Notes under the pieces: model-generated
Told to the model about the DNA's origin: nothing
The model's database searches: none
The model's input: the letters and a program-made list of their open reading frames with translations, nothing else
Translations under genes and position numbers: made by a program
Shown here: positions 1 to 6,983 of the stretch, piece by piece
Position numbering within the stretch: the first letter of the stretch is position 1
Layout of the letters: every line of letters begins with the position of its first letter
Assembly: GCA_002311345.1 (NCBI GenBank)
Contig: DCAA01000039.1
Location: 734 to 9,790 of the forward strand
From: Planctomycetes bacterium UBA1146
Lineage (GTDB): Bacteria; Planctomycetota; UBA8108; UBA1146
Length of the DNA stretch: 9,057 bases
Reading direction: 5' to 3'

Positions 1-1653
1 GGGAAGTTGTTACGAAGTGGCAAGGTGCCGGTCACTCCTGCTGACATGAACTCGGGTGGCTGGGGAGGCCTGTTCCAGCTGCTGGATTGGGATAGCAACG
101 TTCTCTGGCAGTTTCAATACTCCGATGACCAGGTCCAGCAACACCACGATGTAGAGATGCTTCCCTCCGGGAACGTGCTGGTGCTGGCCTGGGAGATGAA
201 AAGTGCGGCAGAAGCGATAGCTGCGGGACGGAATCCGTCACTGCTCAACAACGATCAACTGTGGCCCGATCACATCGTCGAGGTGGCTCAGACGGGTCCG
301 AGTTCGGGCGAAATCGTCTGGCAGTGGCACGCGTGGGATCATCTGATCCAGGATTTCGATCCCACCCAGCAGAACTTCGGCGTTGTAGCCGATCATCCGG
401 AACTGGCTGATATCAACGCGATCGGAAACCAGGGTTCCGACTGGCTCCACGGCAACTCGGTCGATTACCACCCGCAACTGGATCAGATCGTCATCAGTGT
501 GCGGGCCATCGATGAGATCTGGGTGATCGACCACAGTACTACTAGCGCCGAGTCTTCCGGTCACAGTGGCGGAACCCAGGGGATGGGCGGTGATCTGCTC
601 TATCGGTGGGGGAATCCGCAAAACTACGATTCGGGTCTGGCCGCTGATAGATGGCTCTACGGACAGCATTGCGTCGAGTGGATCCCTGCTGGATTTCCAG
701 GAGAGGGGAACATCACCATCTTCAATAACGGCAATGGTCGTCCCGGGCCTGACTTCTCCGAGGTGCTGGAAATCGTCCCTCCGCTCAACTCCACCGGGGG
801 ATACGATCTATCTGTTGATGGGGTGTATGGACCCGAAGCACCGGTCTGGATCTACAGTGATCCCGACCCGGCAAATTTTCAGGCCGGATTCATCAGCGGA
901 ACACGGCGTCTATTCAATGGAAATACGATCATCTGTGACGGACCCACGGGTCTGCTATTCGAGGTGACTGCCGAACTGGAGATCGTCTGGAGATACGAGG
1001 TTCCTGTTTCGAACGGGATTCCCAGGCCACAAGGAACACCCATCGCCGCCGGCAACAGCATCTTCCGTACCCACCGTTTTGCCCTCGATCACCCATTTCT
1101 GGCAGGGCGCGATCTCACTCCCGGCGCTCCCATCGAGACCTACCCTTCGCCAGCCGATCCTGACAGCGACGGGGATGTGGATCTGGCTGACTTCAGTTGC
1201 TTTGAACAACATTTCACGGGTTCCGGTCCAGGCACTGGACTGCCCCTGTTCGAGAATGCCGGGGGATTCTACTTTGACTTCGATGCCGATGGAGATGTCG
1301 ATTGCGACGATGTGGATTCGATGGAATTGATCTGGACGGCGGATCCCGCTTCCTTCCCCGGAATTCCCGGTTGTGATTCAGGTGTGGTCTTCCTCAGGGG
1401 CGATGCCAGCGATGACGGATCGGTCAACATCGCAGATGCGGTGGCGATCCTTCAGCATCTATTCTCTAACGGAAGTCTGAACTGTCTTCAATCGGCAGAT
1501 ATCAATGACGATGATTCGCTCGATATCAGTGATCCCATCGCATTGCTCCAGGTGCTCTTTGGTTCGGGCAACAATATCCCGGCCCCGTCCGGAGTTTGCG
1601 GCATGGATCCGACCCCTGGAGACTTGACCTGCGAGGTCAGCATCTGCCCCTGA
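1..1653 (+). CDS. Arylsulfotransferase (ASST)-like secreted protein with C-terminal dockerin-like repeats, 5' end missing
   Basis: The frame is open from base 1 (Gly-Lys-Leu-Leu...) to TGA at 1651-1653, so the start lies outside the window; the TTG at base 7 is internal. Counting from that TTG, residues 1-365 look like the beta-propeller of the ASST family: QLLDWDSNVLWQFQYS, HHDVEMLPSGNVLVLAWE, HGNSVDYHPQLDQIVISVR, LLYRWGNPQNY, a GQHCVEW turn and repeated W/V-I strands. Residues 384-444 and 463-521 are two pairs of Asp-rich EF-hand/dockerin-like loops, followed by a Cys-containing tail ending CEVSICP. ASST enzymes move sulfate between phenolic compounds outside the cytoplasm, but many homologues of this Arylsulfotran_2-like type are uncharacterised, so activity is inferred. 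The missing part should hold a signal peptide and the first propeller blades. The gene converges on the FAH gene. Family placement is good; catalytic function is uncertain. Confidence 0.75.
   Translation, partial: GKLLRSGKVPVTPADMNSGGWGGLFQLLDWDSNVLWQFQYSDDQVQQHHDVEMLPSGNVLVLAWEMKSAAEAIAAGRNPSLLNNDQLWPDHIVEVAQTGPSSGEIVWQWHAWDHLIQDFDPTQQNFGVVADHPELADINAIGNQGSDWLHGNSVDYHPQLDQIVISVRAIDEIWVIDHSTTSAESSGHSGGTQGMGGDLLYRWGNPQNYDSGLAADRWLYGQHCVEWIPAGFPGEGNITIFNNGNGRPGPDFSEVLEIVPPLNSTGGYDLSVDGVYGPEAPVWIYSDPDPANFQAGFISGTRRLFNGNTIICDGPTGLLFEVTAELEIVWRYEVPVSNGIPRPQGTPIAAGNSIFRTHRFALDHPFLAGRDLTPGAPIETYPSPADPDSDGDVDLADFSCFEQHFTGSGPGTGLPLFENAGGFYFDFDADGDVDCDDVDSMELIWTADPASFPGIPGCDSGVVFLRGDASDDGSVNIADAVAILQHLFSNGSLNCLQSADINDDDSLDISDPIALLQVLFGSGNNIPAPSGVCGMDPTPGDLTCEVSICP
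1156..1569 (+). repeat. Two pairs of dockerin/EF-hand-like loops in the ASST-like protein
   Basis: Four Asp-rich loops follow the propeller: DPDSDGDVDLAD, DFDADGDVDCDD, GDASDDGSVNIAD and ADINDDDSLDISD. Each puts Asp/Asn at spacings expected of a calcium-binding loop, followed by a short helix (AVAILQHLF and IALLQVLF in the second pair). The second pair closely follows the dockerin type I pattern common on exported planctomycete proteins. The first pair is more divergent, with a Phe/Gly-rich insertion between its loops. The nature of the repeats is visible in the sequence; calcium binding and any cohesin partner are inferred. Confidence 0.7.
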
Positions 1654-1676
1654 TCAGTTATTGGTCGCGATCAGGG
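1648..1676. terminator. Possible hairpin between convergent genes (weak terminator candidate)
   Basis: CCCTGATC at 1648-1655 and GATCAGGG at 1669-1676 form a perfect 8-bp stem with a 13-nt loop. The left arm overlaps the TGA stop of the arylsulfotransferase-like gene. The location between converging genes suits a two-way terminator, but no U-run follows on either strand, so an intrinsic terminator is only a possibility. Confidence 0.3.
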
Positions 1677-1739
1677 CGTGGAAATCGCTTCATTGAAGAT
1701 CTTCATGATCTCGTCGTCGACGTTGGGTCCCCTGGTTTC
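1671..1739 (-). other. Coding-like in-frame extension downstream of the FAH stop codon
   Basis: Past the TAG of the FAH gene (1742-1740, minus strand) the same frame stays open for 22 codons to a TGA at 1673-1671. It reads ETRGPNVDDEIMKIF followed by NEAISTP. The third-position bias (mostly G/C) and balanced composition resemble the neighbouring genes. The FAH domain is already complete with its usual GLGTQRQ ending, so this may be the fossil of a longer C-terminus, a rarely read-through tail or chance. It has no Shine-Dalgarno of its own. Confidence 0.2.
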
Positions 1740-2594
1740 CTACTCTGAAGAGCGGACATTCTGTCGCTGGGTGCCGAGGCCATCGATGGAAAGTTCCATC
1801 ACATCTCCTGCTTTCAAGAAGCGTGGAGGATCGAGGCCGAGACCCACTCCGGCAGGGGTGCCGGTCGAGATCAGGTCTCCAGGAAGAAGTGTCATGTACT
1901 GACTGACACTGGAGAGGATCGTCGGTACATCGAAGAAGAGTTCCCGGGTGTTCGACTTCTGCAGCGTCTCGCCGTTGACCGTCAACCACATATCGAGGTG
2001 AAGGGGATCTGGAAGTTCATCCGGAGTGACCAGTTCAGGCCCGAGCGGAGCAAATGTGTTGCATGACTTTCCCTTGACCCACTGTCCGCACCTCTCGAGT
2101 TGATACTCGCGTTCGGAGAGATCGTTGTGAAGACAGTAGCCGGCGATGCCTTTTTCCGCGGTCTTCTTGTCGACGTGACTCAAAACAGTTCCGATCACCA
2201 CGGCGAGTTCCACCTCCCAGTCTGACTTGGTACTTTCCGGTGGCAGAATCACATCGTCATCGGGACCGACGATGGCGGTTGTGGACTTGAAGAAGATCAC
2301 CGGCTCGGCGGGAAGCTCTGCACCGGTCTCGGCGGCGTGATCACGGTAGTTGAGCCCGATGCAGACGATCTTGCTCGGGCGGCAGATCGGAGGTCCCAGT
2401 CGGGTTCCATCTGCGATCACGGGAGCATCCGGTCCGTGTTGTTCGAGCCATGAGGCCAGGCGTGAAAGCCCACCCGTGCTGAAGAACTGTTCGTTCCAGT
2501 CTTCTCCAAAACCGCTGCAGTCGATGCGTTTGCCGTCGGGCAGGACGGCTCCGGAGTGTTCTTGACCCGGATCGCCGAAACGAAATAGTCTCAT
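1740..2594 (-). CDS. Fumarylacetoacetate hydrolase family protein, probably 2,4-diketo-3-deoxy-L-fuconate (or rhamnonate) hydrolase-like
   Basis: This 284-residue protein is full length for the FAHD1/ureidoglycolate-lyase-like subgroup. It has a short N-terminal domain (about 1-70) and a C-terminal FAH fold starting at RPSKIVCIGLNY. The family's catalytic pair appears as H86 and E89 in NYRDHAAE, and the metal ligands as E127, E129 (DWEVELAVV) and D158 (HNDLSERE), with the same 29-residue E-to-D spacing as FAHD1. The stretch GQWVKGKSCNTFAPLGP and the GDLISTGTPAGVGLG loop are also typical. Such enzymes cleave C-C bonds in diketo acids; in the non-phosphorylative L-fucose route the products are pyruvate and L-lactate. 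That substrate is inferred mainly from the adjacent dehydrogenase. The ATG is preceded by AGGAGG with a 4-nt spacer, and this SD overlaps the dehydrogenase stop codon 8 bp upstream, implying coupled translation. Other FAH substrates remain possible. Confidence 0.85.
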   Translation of the reverse strand: MRLFRFGDPGQEHSGAVLPDGKRIDCSGFGEDWNEQFFSTGGLSRLASWLEQHGPDAPVIADGTRLGPPICRPSKIVCIGLNYRDHAAETGAELPAEPVIFFKSTTAIVGPDDDVILPPESTKSDWEVELAVVIGTVLSHVDKKTAEKGIAGYCLHNDLSEREYQLERCGQWVKGKSCNTFAPLGPELVTPDELPDPLHLDMWLTVNGETLQKSNTRELFFDVPTILSSVSQYMTLLPGDLISTGTPAGVGLGLDPPRFLKAGDVMELSIDGLGTQRQNVRSSE

Positions 2595-2602
2595 CGATCC
2601 TC

Positions 2603-3382
2603 CTAGATCACCATCACGCCACCATCGATGGGAAAGGAATGTCCCGTGATGAAGGCGGATTCATCGCTGCAGAGAAATAGAGCCAGATCTGCCACTTCTT
2701 CCGGGCGGGCCATCCGACCCATCGGCTGATAAGCGGAGAGTTCCTCGAACTTCTCCTTCTCTTGCCCTGGATAATTCTCGGCGATGAATCCATCCACGAA
2801 AGGAGTGTGCACACGACAGGGGGCGACACAGTTGCATCGAATGCCCTTTTTCATGTAGTCGGTGGCGATCGAGCGAGTCATCGTCCAGACGGCTCCCTTT
2901 GTCATCGAGTAGGCAAAACGATCCTCGAGTCCGATGTGGCTAGCGATGGAAGCCAGATTCAGGATCACCCCTCCAGAGTTCTCGAGCATCCGTCGTACTG
3001 CTTCGCGTGAACAGAGTGCCACTCCCTTGACATTGACGGCGTAGAGACGGTCCAGATCCTCTTCCTCGGTGTCGAGGAGGTCGCCGACATGAGCGATTCC
3101 GGCATTGTTCACCAGTATCTGAGGAGTTCCGAGGGTCTCGTCAATCCTCGCGAATGCACCGCTCACCGAGTCGCGTTGGGAGACATCGCAGACGATCGCC
3201 TCGACAATTGCACCTGAAGAACTGAGTTCCGCGCGGGCCGTTTCAGCGCTTTCCTCATTGACCTCCAGGAGCCCCAGGTGTGCCCCCTCGGCAGCAAATC
3301 GACGGGCGATGGCAAGCCCGATGCCCGAGCCAGCCCCGGTGATGATGGCGTTCTTTCCCTCGAGACGACCTTTGGCGGACAT
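2603..3382 (-). CDS. Short-chain dehydrogenase/reductase, probably 2-keto-3-deoxy-L-fuconate dehydrogenase-like
   Basis: This 259-residue classical SDR is complete. It shows the cofactor loop TGAGSGIG (15-22), NNAG (92-95), N117, and the catalytic triad S145, Y158 and K162 (YSMTK). E40 at the end of the second strand favours NAD over NADP. The C-terminal part (RVHTPFVDGFIAENYPG, then QPMGRMARPEEVADLALFLCSD and ITGHSFPIDGG) is very like enzymes that oxidise 2-keto-3-deoxy-L-fuconate to the 2,4-diketo acid. The partner FAH gene 8 bp downstream would take the next step. The ATG at 3382 is chosen because GAAGGAGG precedes it by 4 nt; the frame is open further upstream to about 3523, but that would run into the divergent lipoprotein gene and adds residues unlike any SDR. 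It is the first gene of a two-gene operon divergent from the sugar importer. SDR assignment is near certain; the substrate is inferred. Confidence 0.88.
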   Translation of the reverse strand: MSAKGRLEGKNAIITGAGSGIGLAIARRFAAEGAHLGLLEVNEESAETARAELSSSGAIVEAIVCDVSQRDSVSGAFARIDETLGTPQILVNNAGIAHVGDLLDTEEEDLDRLYAVNVKGVALCSREAVRRMLENSGGVILNLASIASHIGLEDRFAYSMTKGAVWTMTRSIATDYMKKGIRCNCVAPCRVHTPFVDGFIAENYPGQEKEKFEELSAYQPMGRMARPEEVADLALFLCSDESAFITGHSFPIDGGVMVI

Positions 3383-3510
3383 CGAGCCTCCTTCCGAGCG
3401 GGGAGGATAGCACGGTCGGACCTCCACCGGGAGCGGGCCGCCCTTGACCGTCGTGAGACCTCCGGCAGGATGCACCGCAGGGGTATTTGATTTCCCGGGA
3501 GGAGTGGCTG
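3383..3510. promoter_or_regulatory. Divergent intergenic region between the catabolic and transport operons
   Basis: These 128 bp must carry the signals for both operons, since they start back to back. On the minus strand TATCCT (3409-3404) is a possible -10 with no clear -35. Also on that strand CCTCC (3406-3402) could pair with the GGAGG (3391-3387) of the dehydrogenase SD and hide it, but only if transcription starts further upstream, so the two readings exclude each other. On the plus strand TTGACC (3444-3449) resembles a -35 but has no good -10 at 17 nt. GACCTCC occurs twice, at 3419-3425 and 3457-3463. No convincing operator palindrome and no regulator gene is visible. Confidence 0.35.
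3497..3504 (+). promoter_or_regulatory. Shine-Dalgarno that fixes the GTG start of the binding protein
   Basis: GGGAGGAG ends 6 nt before the GTG at 3511. The more upstream in-frame TTG at 3487 has no such element and would add eight charged residues (ISREEW...) ahead of the lipoprotein signal, so the GTG is preferred. Confidence 0.75.
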
Positions 3511-4503
3511 GTGCCAATACCATCTTTGTATCGCTGGTTTTCTGGACTGTTTCTGACCTTGCTAGTGGGAGGGTGTACTTCTGAGGTAGGTTCAGCGACG
3601 CCTAGAATCGCGGTGATTCCCAAGGGTACGAGTCACGAGTTTTGGAAGTCGATTCATGCCGGTGCTGAGAAGGCTCGACAGGAAATCGGCGGATTCGAAG
3701 TGGTCTGGCGTGGACCAGAGCGCGAGAACGACAAGAGTCAGCAGGTAGACCTGGTGCAGAACTTTGTTGCCTCAGGTATCAGTGCCATCGTTATCGCACC
3801 TGCCGACGACCGAGCACTGGCTTCTCCCATCGCGGCTGCCCATCGAGGTGGTATTCCGGTCGTCGTCATCGATAGTGGTGTGCAGGGAATTCCTGGTTCC
3901 GATTATGCTTCCTATATCGCGACCGACAATGTCGAGGGAGGCAGGATCGCTGCCCGCCGCATGCAGGAGTTGACCGGAGGCAAGGGCCGGGTGCTGGTGT
4001 TGCGTTACCAGGAGGGTTCTGGCAGTACTACCCAGCGCGAACAGGGTTTCATCGAGGTCCTCTCCGCTGTCGATGGAATCGAAGTGGTTGATCCTGGTCG
4101 CTATGCGGGGTCGACACGTGAGAGCGCGCGTGATGCGGCCGAGAATTTGCTCGAGGCCGACAGTGATTACGCCGGAATTTATTGTTCCAACGAGTCTGCC
4201 ACTTTCGGCATGTTGCTGGCACTGAGAGCCAGGGAGATGGCGGGAAAGGTGTTCCTGGTCGGCTTCGATGCCAGTGACGGTCTCATCGAGGGGATGAGGG
4301 CCGGGCACATTCACGGCCTCGTGGTTCAGGATCCCGTTGCGATGGGGGAACTGGGCGTGAAGACGGCTCTTGCGGTGCTGAGGGGGGAGAAGGTCGAGAC
4401 ACTGGTCGACACCGGTGCCAAACTGGTGACCGGAGAAAACATCGATGAACCCCAGATCAGAGACTTGCTCTCTCCTCCGCTGAAGAAATACCTCGGCGAG
4501 TGA
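3511..4503 (+). CDS. Sugar ABC transporter substrate-binding lipoprotein, RbsB-like (type I periplasmic binding protein)
   Basis: This protein has 330 residues from a GTG start. Residues 1-21 are a lipoprotein signal (Arg at 9, hydrophobic FSGLFLTLL) ending in LVGG before C22, so the mature protein should be lipid-anchored outside the cytoplasmic membrane. From about residue 31 it matches the two-lobed RbsB/CUT2 fold: PRIAVIPKGTSHEFWKSIHAG, then ISAIVIAPADDRAL, GGIPVVVIDSGV, YIATDNVEGGRIAA, and in the second lobe YCSNESATFGMLLAL and FLVGFDASDGLIEGM. It delivers a monosaccharide to the ATPase/permease pair that follows directly. The stop overlaps the next start by 4 nt (GTGA). The substrate cannot be read from the sequence; the divergent SDR/FAH pair suggests a deoxysugar such as L-fucose or L-rhamnose, while ribose or another sugar is not excluded. 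Confidence 0.9.
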   Translation: MPIPSLYRWFSGLFLTLLVGGCTSEVGSATPRIAVIPKGTSHEFWKSIHAGAEKARQEIGGFEVVWRGPERENDKSQQVDLVQNFVASGISAIVIAPADDRALASPIAAAHRGGIPVVVIDSGVQGIPGSDYASYIATDNVEGGRIAARRMQELTGGKGRVLVLRYQEGSGSTTQREQGFIEVLSAVDGIEVVDPGRYAGSTRESARDAAENLLEADSDYAGIYCSNESATFGMLLALRAREMAGKVFLVGFDASDGLIEGMRAGHIHGLVVQDPVAMGELGVKTALAVLRGEKVETLVDTGAKLVTGENIDEPQIRDLLSPPLKKYLGE

Positions 4504-5999
4504 CGCAGCCTCCACTACTGGAGATGGAAGGTGTCGATAAGGCCTTCGGAGCGACGGTGGCGCTCTGCGGCGCCCACCTTCGTGTCGATGCGGGAGAGGT
4601 GCGAGCACTGATCGGAGAAAATGGTGCGGGCAAGTCGACCCTGATGAGAATCCTCAGTGGAGTCGAATCGCCTGACTCCGGCACCATCCGCATCAACGGG
4701 CAGTTGTTTTCTCCGACCAACCCACAGCAGGCGCGCGAAGGTGGCATCGCGATGGTGCACCAGGAACTCGCCGTCGTCGAGGATCTCACGGTTGAGGAGA
4801 ACCTGTTGCTGGGACGGGAACCATCTCGAGGTGGAGTATTCCTGCCCAACCGGATGAGAGAACAGATCATCTCTTCGTTGGCATTGTTGGGACGCAAGGA
4901 TATCAAGCCATCGACTCCGGTGTCACGACTCCCAGTGGCTGGCCGGCAACTGGTCGAGATCGCTCGGGCTCTGGTCCACGATTCCCCAGTCATCGTATTT
5001 GATGAGCCGACCAGTAGTCTTGGTTCGCAAGATATTGAACACCTGTTCGAAGTGATCGATCGATTGCGCAAGGATGGTCGCGCGGTGGTTTACATCTCTC
5101 ATTTCCTGGAGGAGGTGCAGAGCGTTGCAGACACCTGGACCGTATTGCGCGATGGCGAGGTGGTAGGGGAAGGCCTGATCTCGGAGACCTCGACCGAGGA
5201 TCTGGTCAGCCAGATGATCGGGCGCCGCCTCGAGGAGATGTATCCCTACATTCCACGAAACAGGGGCGAGGTGCTGATCGAGGTCAAAGATTTGCGGACA
5301 CGGTCGGTCCTCGAGCGTGCTGATCTCACTCTCCATCGTGGAGAGGTGCTGGGAATCGCAGGTCTGGTCGGATCTGGCAGATCGGAACTGCTGCGTGGCA
5401 TCTACGGACTCGACCCCATCGAAGCGGGTTCGATTCGTGTTGCGGGGAAGTCCCATCTGCCCGATCCGACCGCAAGCATCCGGGCGGGGATCGGTCTGGC
5501 CAGTGAGGATCGTAAAAAAGAGGGACTGGCGACCGATCTGACCATCGCCGCCAATCTCACGCTCGGATCAGCTTCCTCCAGGAACTTCTTCTCCATCCTG
5601 GGACTCAAGAAGGAACGAGAGCAGGTCGAGGTGTGGATCGACCAATTCGGAATTCGCACCTGGGGCCCCGATCAACCGGTACGTACACTCAGTGGCGGTA
5701 ACCAGCAGAAGGTGGCTTTGGCGCGTCTACTCCATCTCGATGTGGATGCCGTGCTTCTGGATGAACCGACGCGGGGTATCGATGTGGGATCCAAGACGGA
5801 GGTCTATCGCTGGATCGGAGAACTTGCGGCCAAGCAAAAGGGAGTGGTTGTGGTTTCCTCATCGATGCAGGAGTTACTGGGAATCTGTGACCGGATTCAG
5901 GTGATGCATCGGGGAGTACTCGGAACTGCGCGCCAGACCCAACAGTGGGATGAGCACTCGTTGATGGTCTGCGCCGTCGGAGGGGAAGAAGCGGCATGA
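4500..5999 (+). CDS. Sugar ABC transporter double-domain ATP-binding protein, RbsA/MglA type
   Basis: This 499-residue protein has two fused nucleotide-binding domains, the normal length for CUT2 importers, and works at the inner face of the membrane. Domain 1 (about 5-250) has Walker A GENGAGKST (39-47), Q88, Walker B VIVFDE (164-169) and H201, but its signature is degenerate, LPVAGRQ (144-150). Domain 2 (about 255-495) has a degenerate Walker A, GLVGSGRSE (288-296, Arg for Lys), a proper signature LSGGNQQ (397-403), Walker B AVLLDE (417-422), and Ser in place of the switch His (VVVVSSSMQE). Pairing domain 1 Walker motifs with the domain 2 signature gives one canonical ATP site and one impaired site, as is usual in this family. 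The GTG start overlaps the binding-protein stop, there is no strong SD, and translation is probably coupled. The C-terminus overlaps the permease start (ATGA). Confidence 0.95.
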   Translation: MTQPPLLEMEGVDKAFGATVALCGAHLRVDAGEVRALIGENGAGKSTLMRILSGVESPDSGTIRINGQLFSPTNPQQAREGGIAMVHQELAVVEDLTVEENLLLGREPSRGGVFLPNRMREQIISSLALLGRKDIKPSTPVSRLPVAGRQLVEIARALVHDSPVIVFDEPTSSLGSQDIEHLFEVIDRLRKDGRAVVYISHFLEEVQSVADTWTVLRDGEVVGEGLISETSTEDLVSQMIGRRLEEMYPYIPRNRGEVLIEVKDLRTRSVLERADLTLHRGEVLGIAGLVGSGRSELLRGIYGLDPIEAGSIRVAGKSHLPDPTASIRAGIGLASEDRKKEGLATDLTIAANLTLGSASSRNFFSILGLKKEREQVEVWIDQFGIRTWGPDQPVRTLSGGNQQKVALARLLHLDVDAVLLDEPTRGIDVGSKTEVYRWIGELAAKQKGVVVVSSSMQELLGICDRIQVMHRGVLGTARQTQQWDEHSLMVCAVGGEEAA

Positions 6000-6973
6000 A
6001 GATCTCCGTTCCCCGTAATTCATTCTCCACGCTCGCTCCTTTCCTGGCGGTCGTGGTCGTGGTGTTGATGTTCCAGATCTATGCCCCGGATCAGCCGATG
6101 ACTTTCCAGACCTGGCAGTTCGTGGCAGCCCAGACGGTCGTGGTCGGACTTGCTGCGGTGGGGATGACCTGGGTGATCATCTCGGCCGGGATCGATCTCT
6201 CGGTGGGGTCAGTAATTGCATTGTCAGGGGTCAGTGCAGCGCTTGCTGTCGAGGCGGGCTGGGGTGCTGTCGGTGGAGTCCTGGCGGGAGTGGCGACCGG
6301 GGCGATCTGTGGAGCCTACAACGGGATTCTCATCGTGGGGTTGAGGCTTCCTCCCTTCATAGCCACGCTCGGGACGATGGGGTTCTATCGTGGAGTGGCC
6401 AAGTGGGTCGCTGCTAACGAATCGGTGCGTCCCGAAGATGCTGACGGACTTTCTTTCACCGCCGGAATCGCCGACTGGATACAACCTGTGGCCGAGGGCC
6501 AGTGGCTTGCCCCTGCTGCCTGGCTGTTGCTGGCAACCACCATCCTCGGAGCGTGGGCATTGCGTTGGACAGTTCTCGGACGTCACACCGTGGCGATAGG
6601 ATCGAATGAACTCACTGCCCGCTTGTGCGGAGTTCGGATCGGACAGTCGAAGGTCTCCATCTATGCACTCGCCGGTTTGCTGGCGGGGCTTGCCGGCGTG
6701 ATGTTGTTTGGTCGACTGACGGTCGGAGATCCCACCAGTGCTGTGGGGATCGAACTCGATGTCATTGCAGCGGTTGTCATCGGTGGGGCCAGTCTTGCCG
6801 GTGGTCAGGGTTCGGTGACAGGAGCGTTGGCAGGTGCTCTTCTGATGTCAGTGCTGCGCAACCGTTGCACTGCAGTAGGTTGGCCCAACTTTGTTCAGGA
6901 GATAATCGTCGGACATATCATCATCCTTGCGGTTGCCATCGACCAGTGGCGGATCCGTAGAACCAATCGTTGA
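5996..6973 (+). CDS. Sugar ABC transporter permease, RbsC type
   Basis: This 325-residue polytopic membrane protein probably forms the homodimeric channel of the importer. Hydrophobic segments begin at about residues 13 (LAPFLAVVVVVLMF), 43, 72 and 91, and continue to the C-terminus, which ends in a basic tail (RIRRTNR). Family hallmarks are AGIDLSVGS (64-72), LPPFIATLGTMG (118-129), the cytoplasmic coupling stretch around 196-215 (RHTVAIGSNELTARLCGVRI), and VIGGASLAGGQGS (261-273). The ATG lies inside the ATPase stop (ATGA) and is preceded by GGAGGGGAAG. With the two upstream genes this makes a complete importer in the binding protein, ATPase, permease order; the single permease implies a homodimer. 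Family assignment is secure; substrate is unknown. Confidence 0.95.
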   Translation: MKISVPRNSFSTLAPFLAVVVVVLMFQIYAPDQPMTFQTWQFVAAQTVVVGLAAVGMTWVIISAGIDLSVGSVIALSGVSAALAVEAGWGAVGGVLAGVATGAICGAYNGILIVGLRLPPFIATLGTMGFYRGVAKWVAANESVRPEDADGLSFTAGIADWIQPVAEGQWLAPAAWLLLATTILGAWALRWTVLGRHTVAIGSNELTARLCGVRIGQSKVSIYALAGLLAGLAGVMLFGRLTVGDPTSAVGIELDVIAAVVIGGASLAGGQGSVTGALAGALLMSVLRNRCTAVGWPNFVQEIIVGHIIILAVAIDQWRIRRTNR

Positions 6974-6983
6974 GGGGGTACGG

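Noticed and set aside
238..669. A 143-codon minus-strand frame opposite the arylsulfotransferase-like gene.
   Set aside because: It overlaps a clear coding frame with propeller motifs and has no features of its own.
3383..3523. A longer N-terminus for the dehydrogenase, starting at 3523.
   Set aside because: The added 47 residues precede the first strand of the SDR fold without matching it, would overlap the divergent gene start, and ignore the strong SD in front of the ATG at 3382.
3772..4608. A 278-codon open frame on the minus strand opposite the binding-protein gene.
   Set aside because: It is antisense to a gene with clear family motifs, has His/Arg/Ser-rich composition typical of a reverse-strand shadow, and shows no recognisable domain or SD.
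4457..5071. A 204-codon minus-strand frame opposite the ATPase gene, and a similar 177-codon one at 4923-5456.
   Set aside because: Both lie opposite highly conserved ABC motifs and have low-complexity Ser/Arg or mixed sequence without family features; they are explained by the codon bias of the real gene.
6927..6983. An upstream TTG start for the LOG protein at 6927, overlapping the permease.
   Set aside because: It would add 19 residues before the first beta strand and has no SD, whereas GTG at 6984 has GAGGGGG at a good distance.
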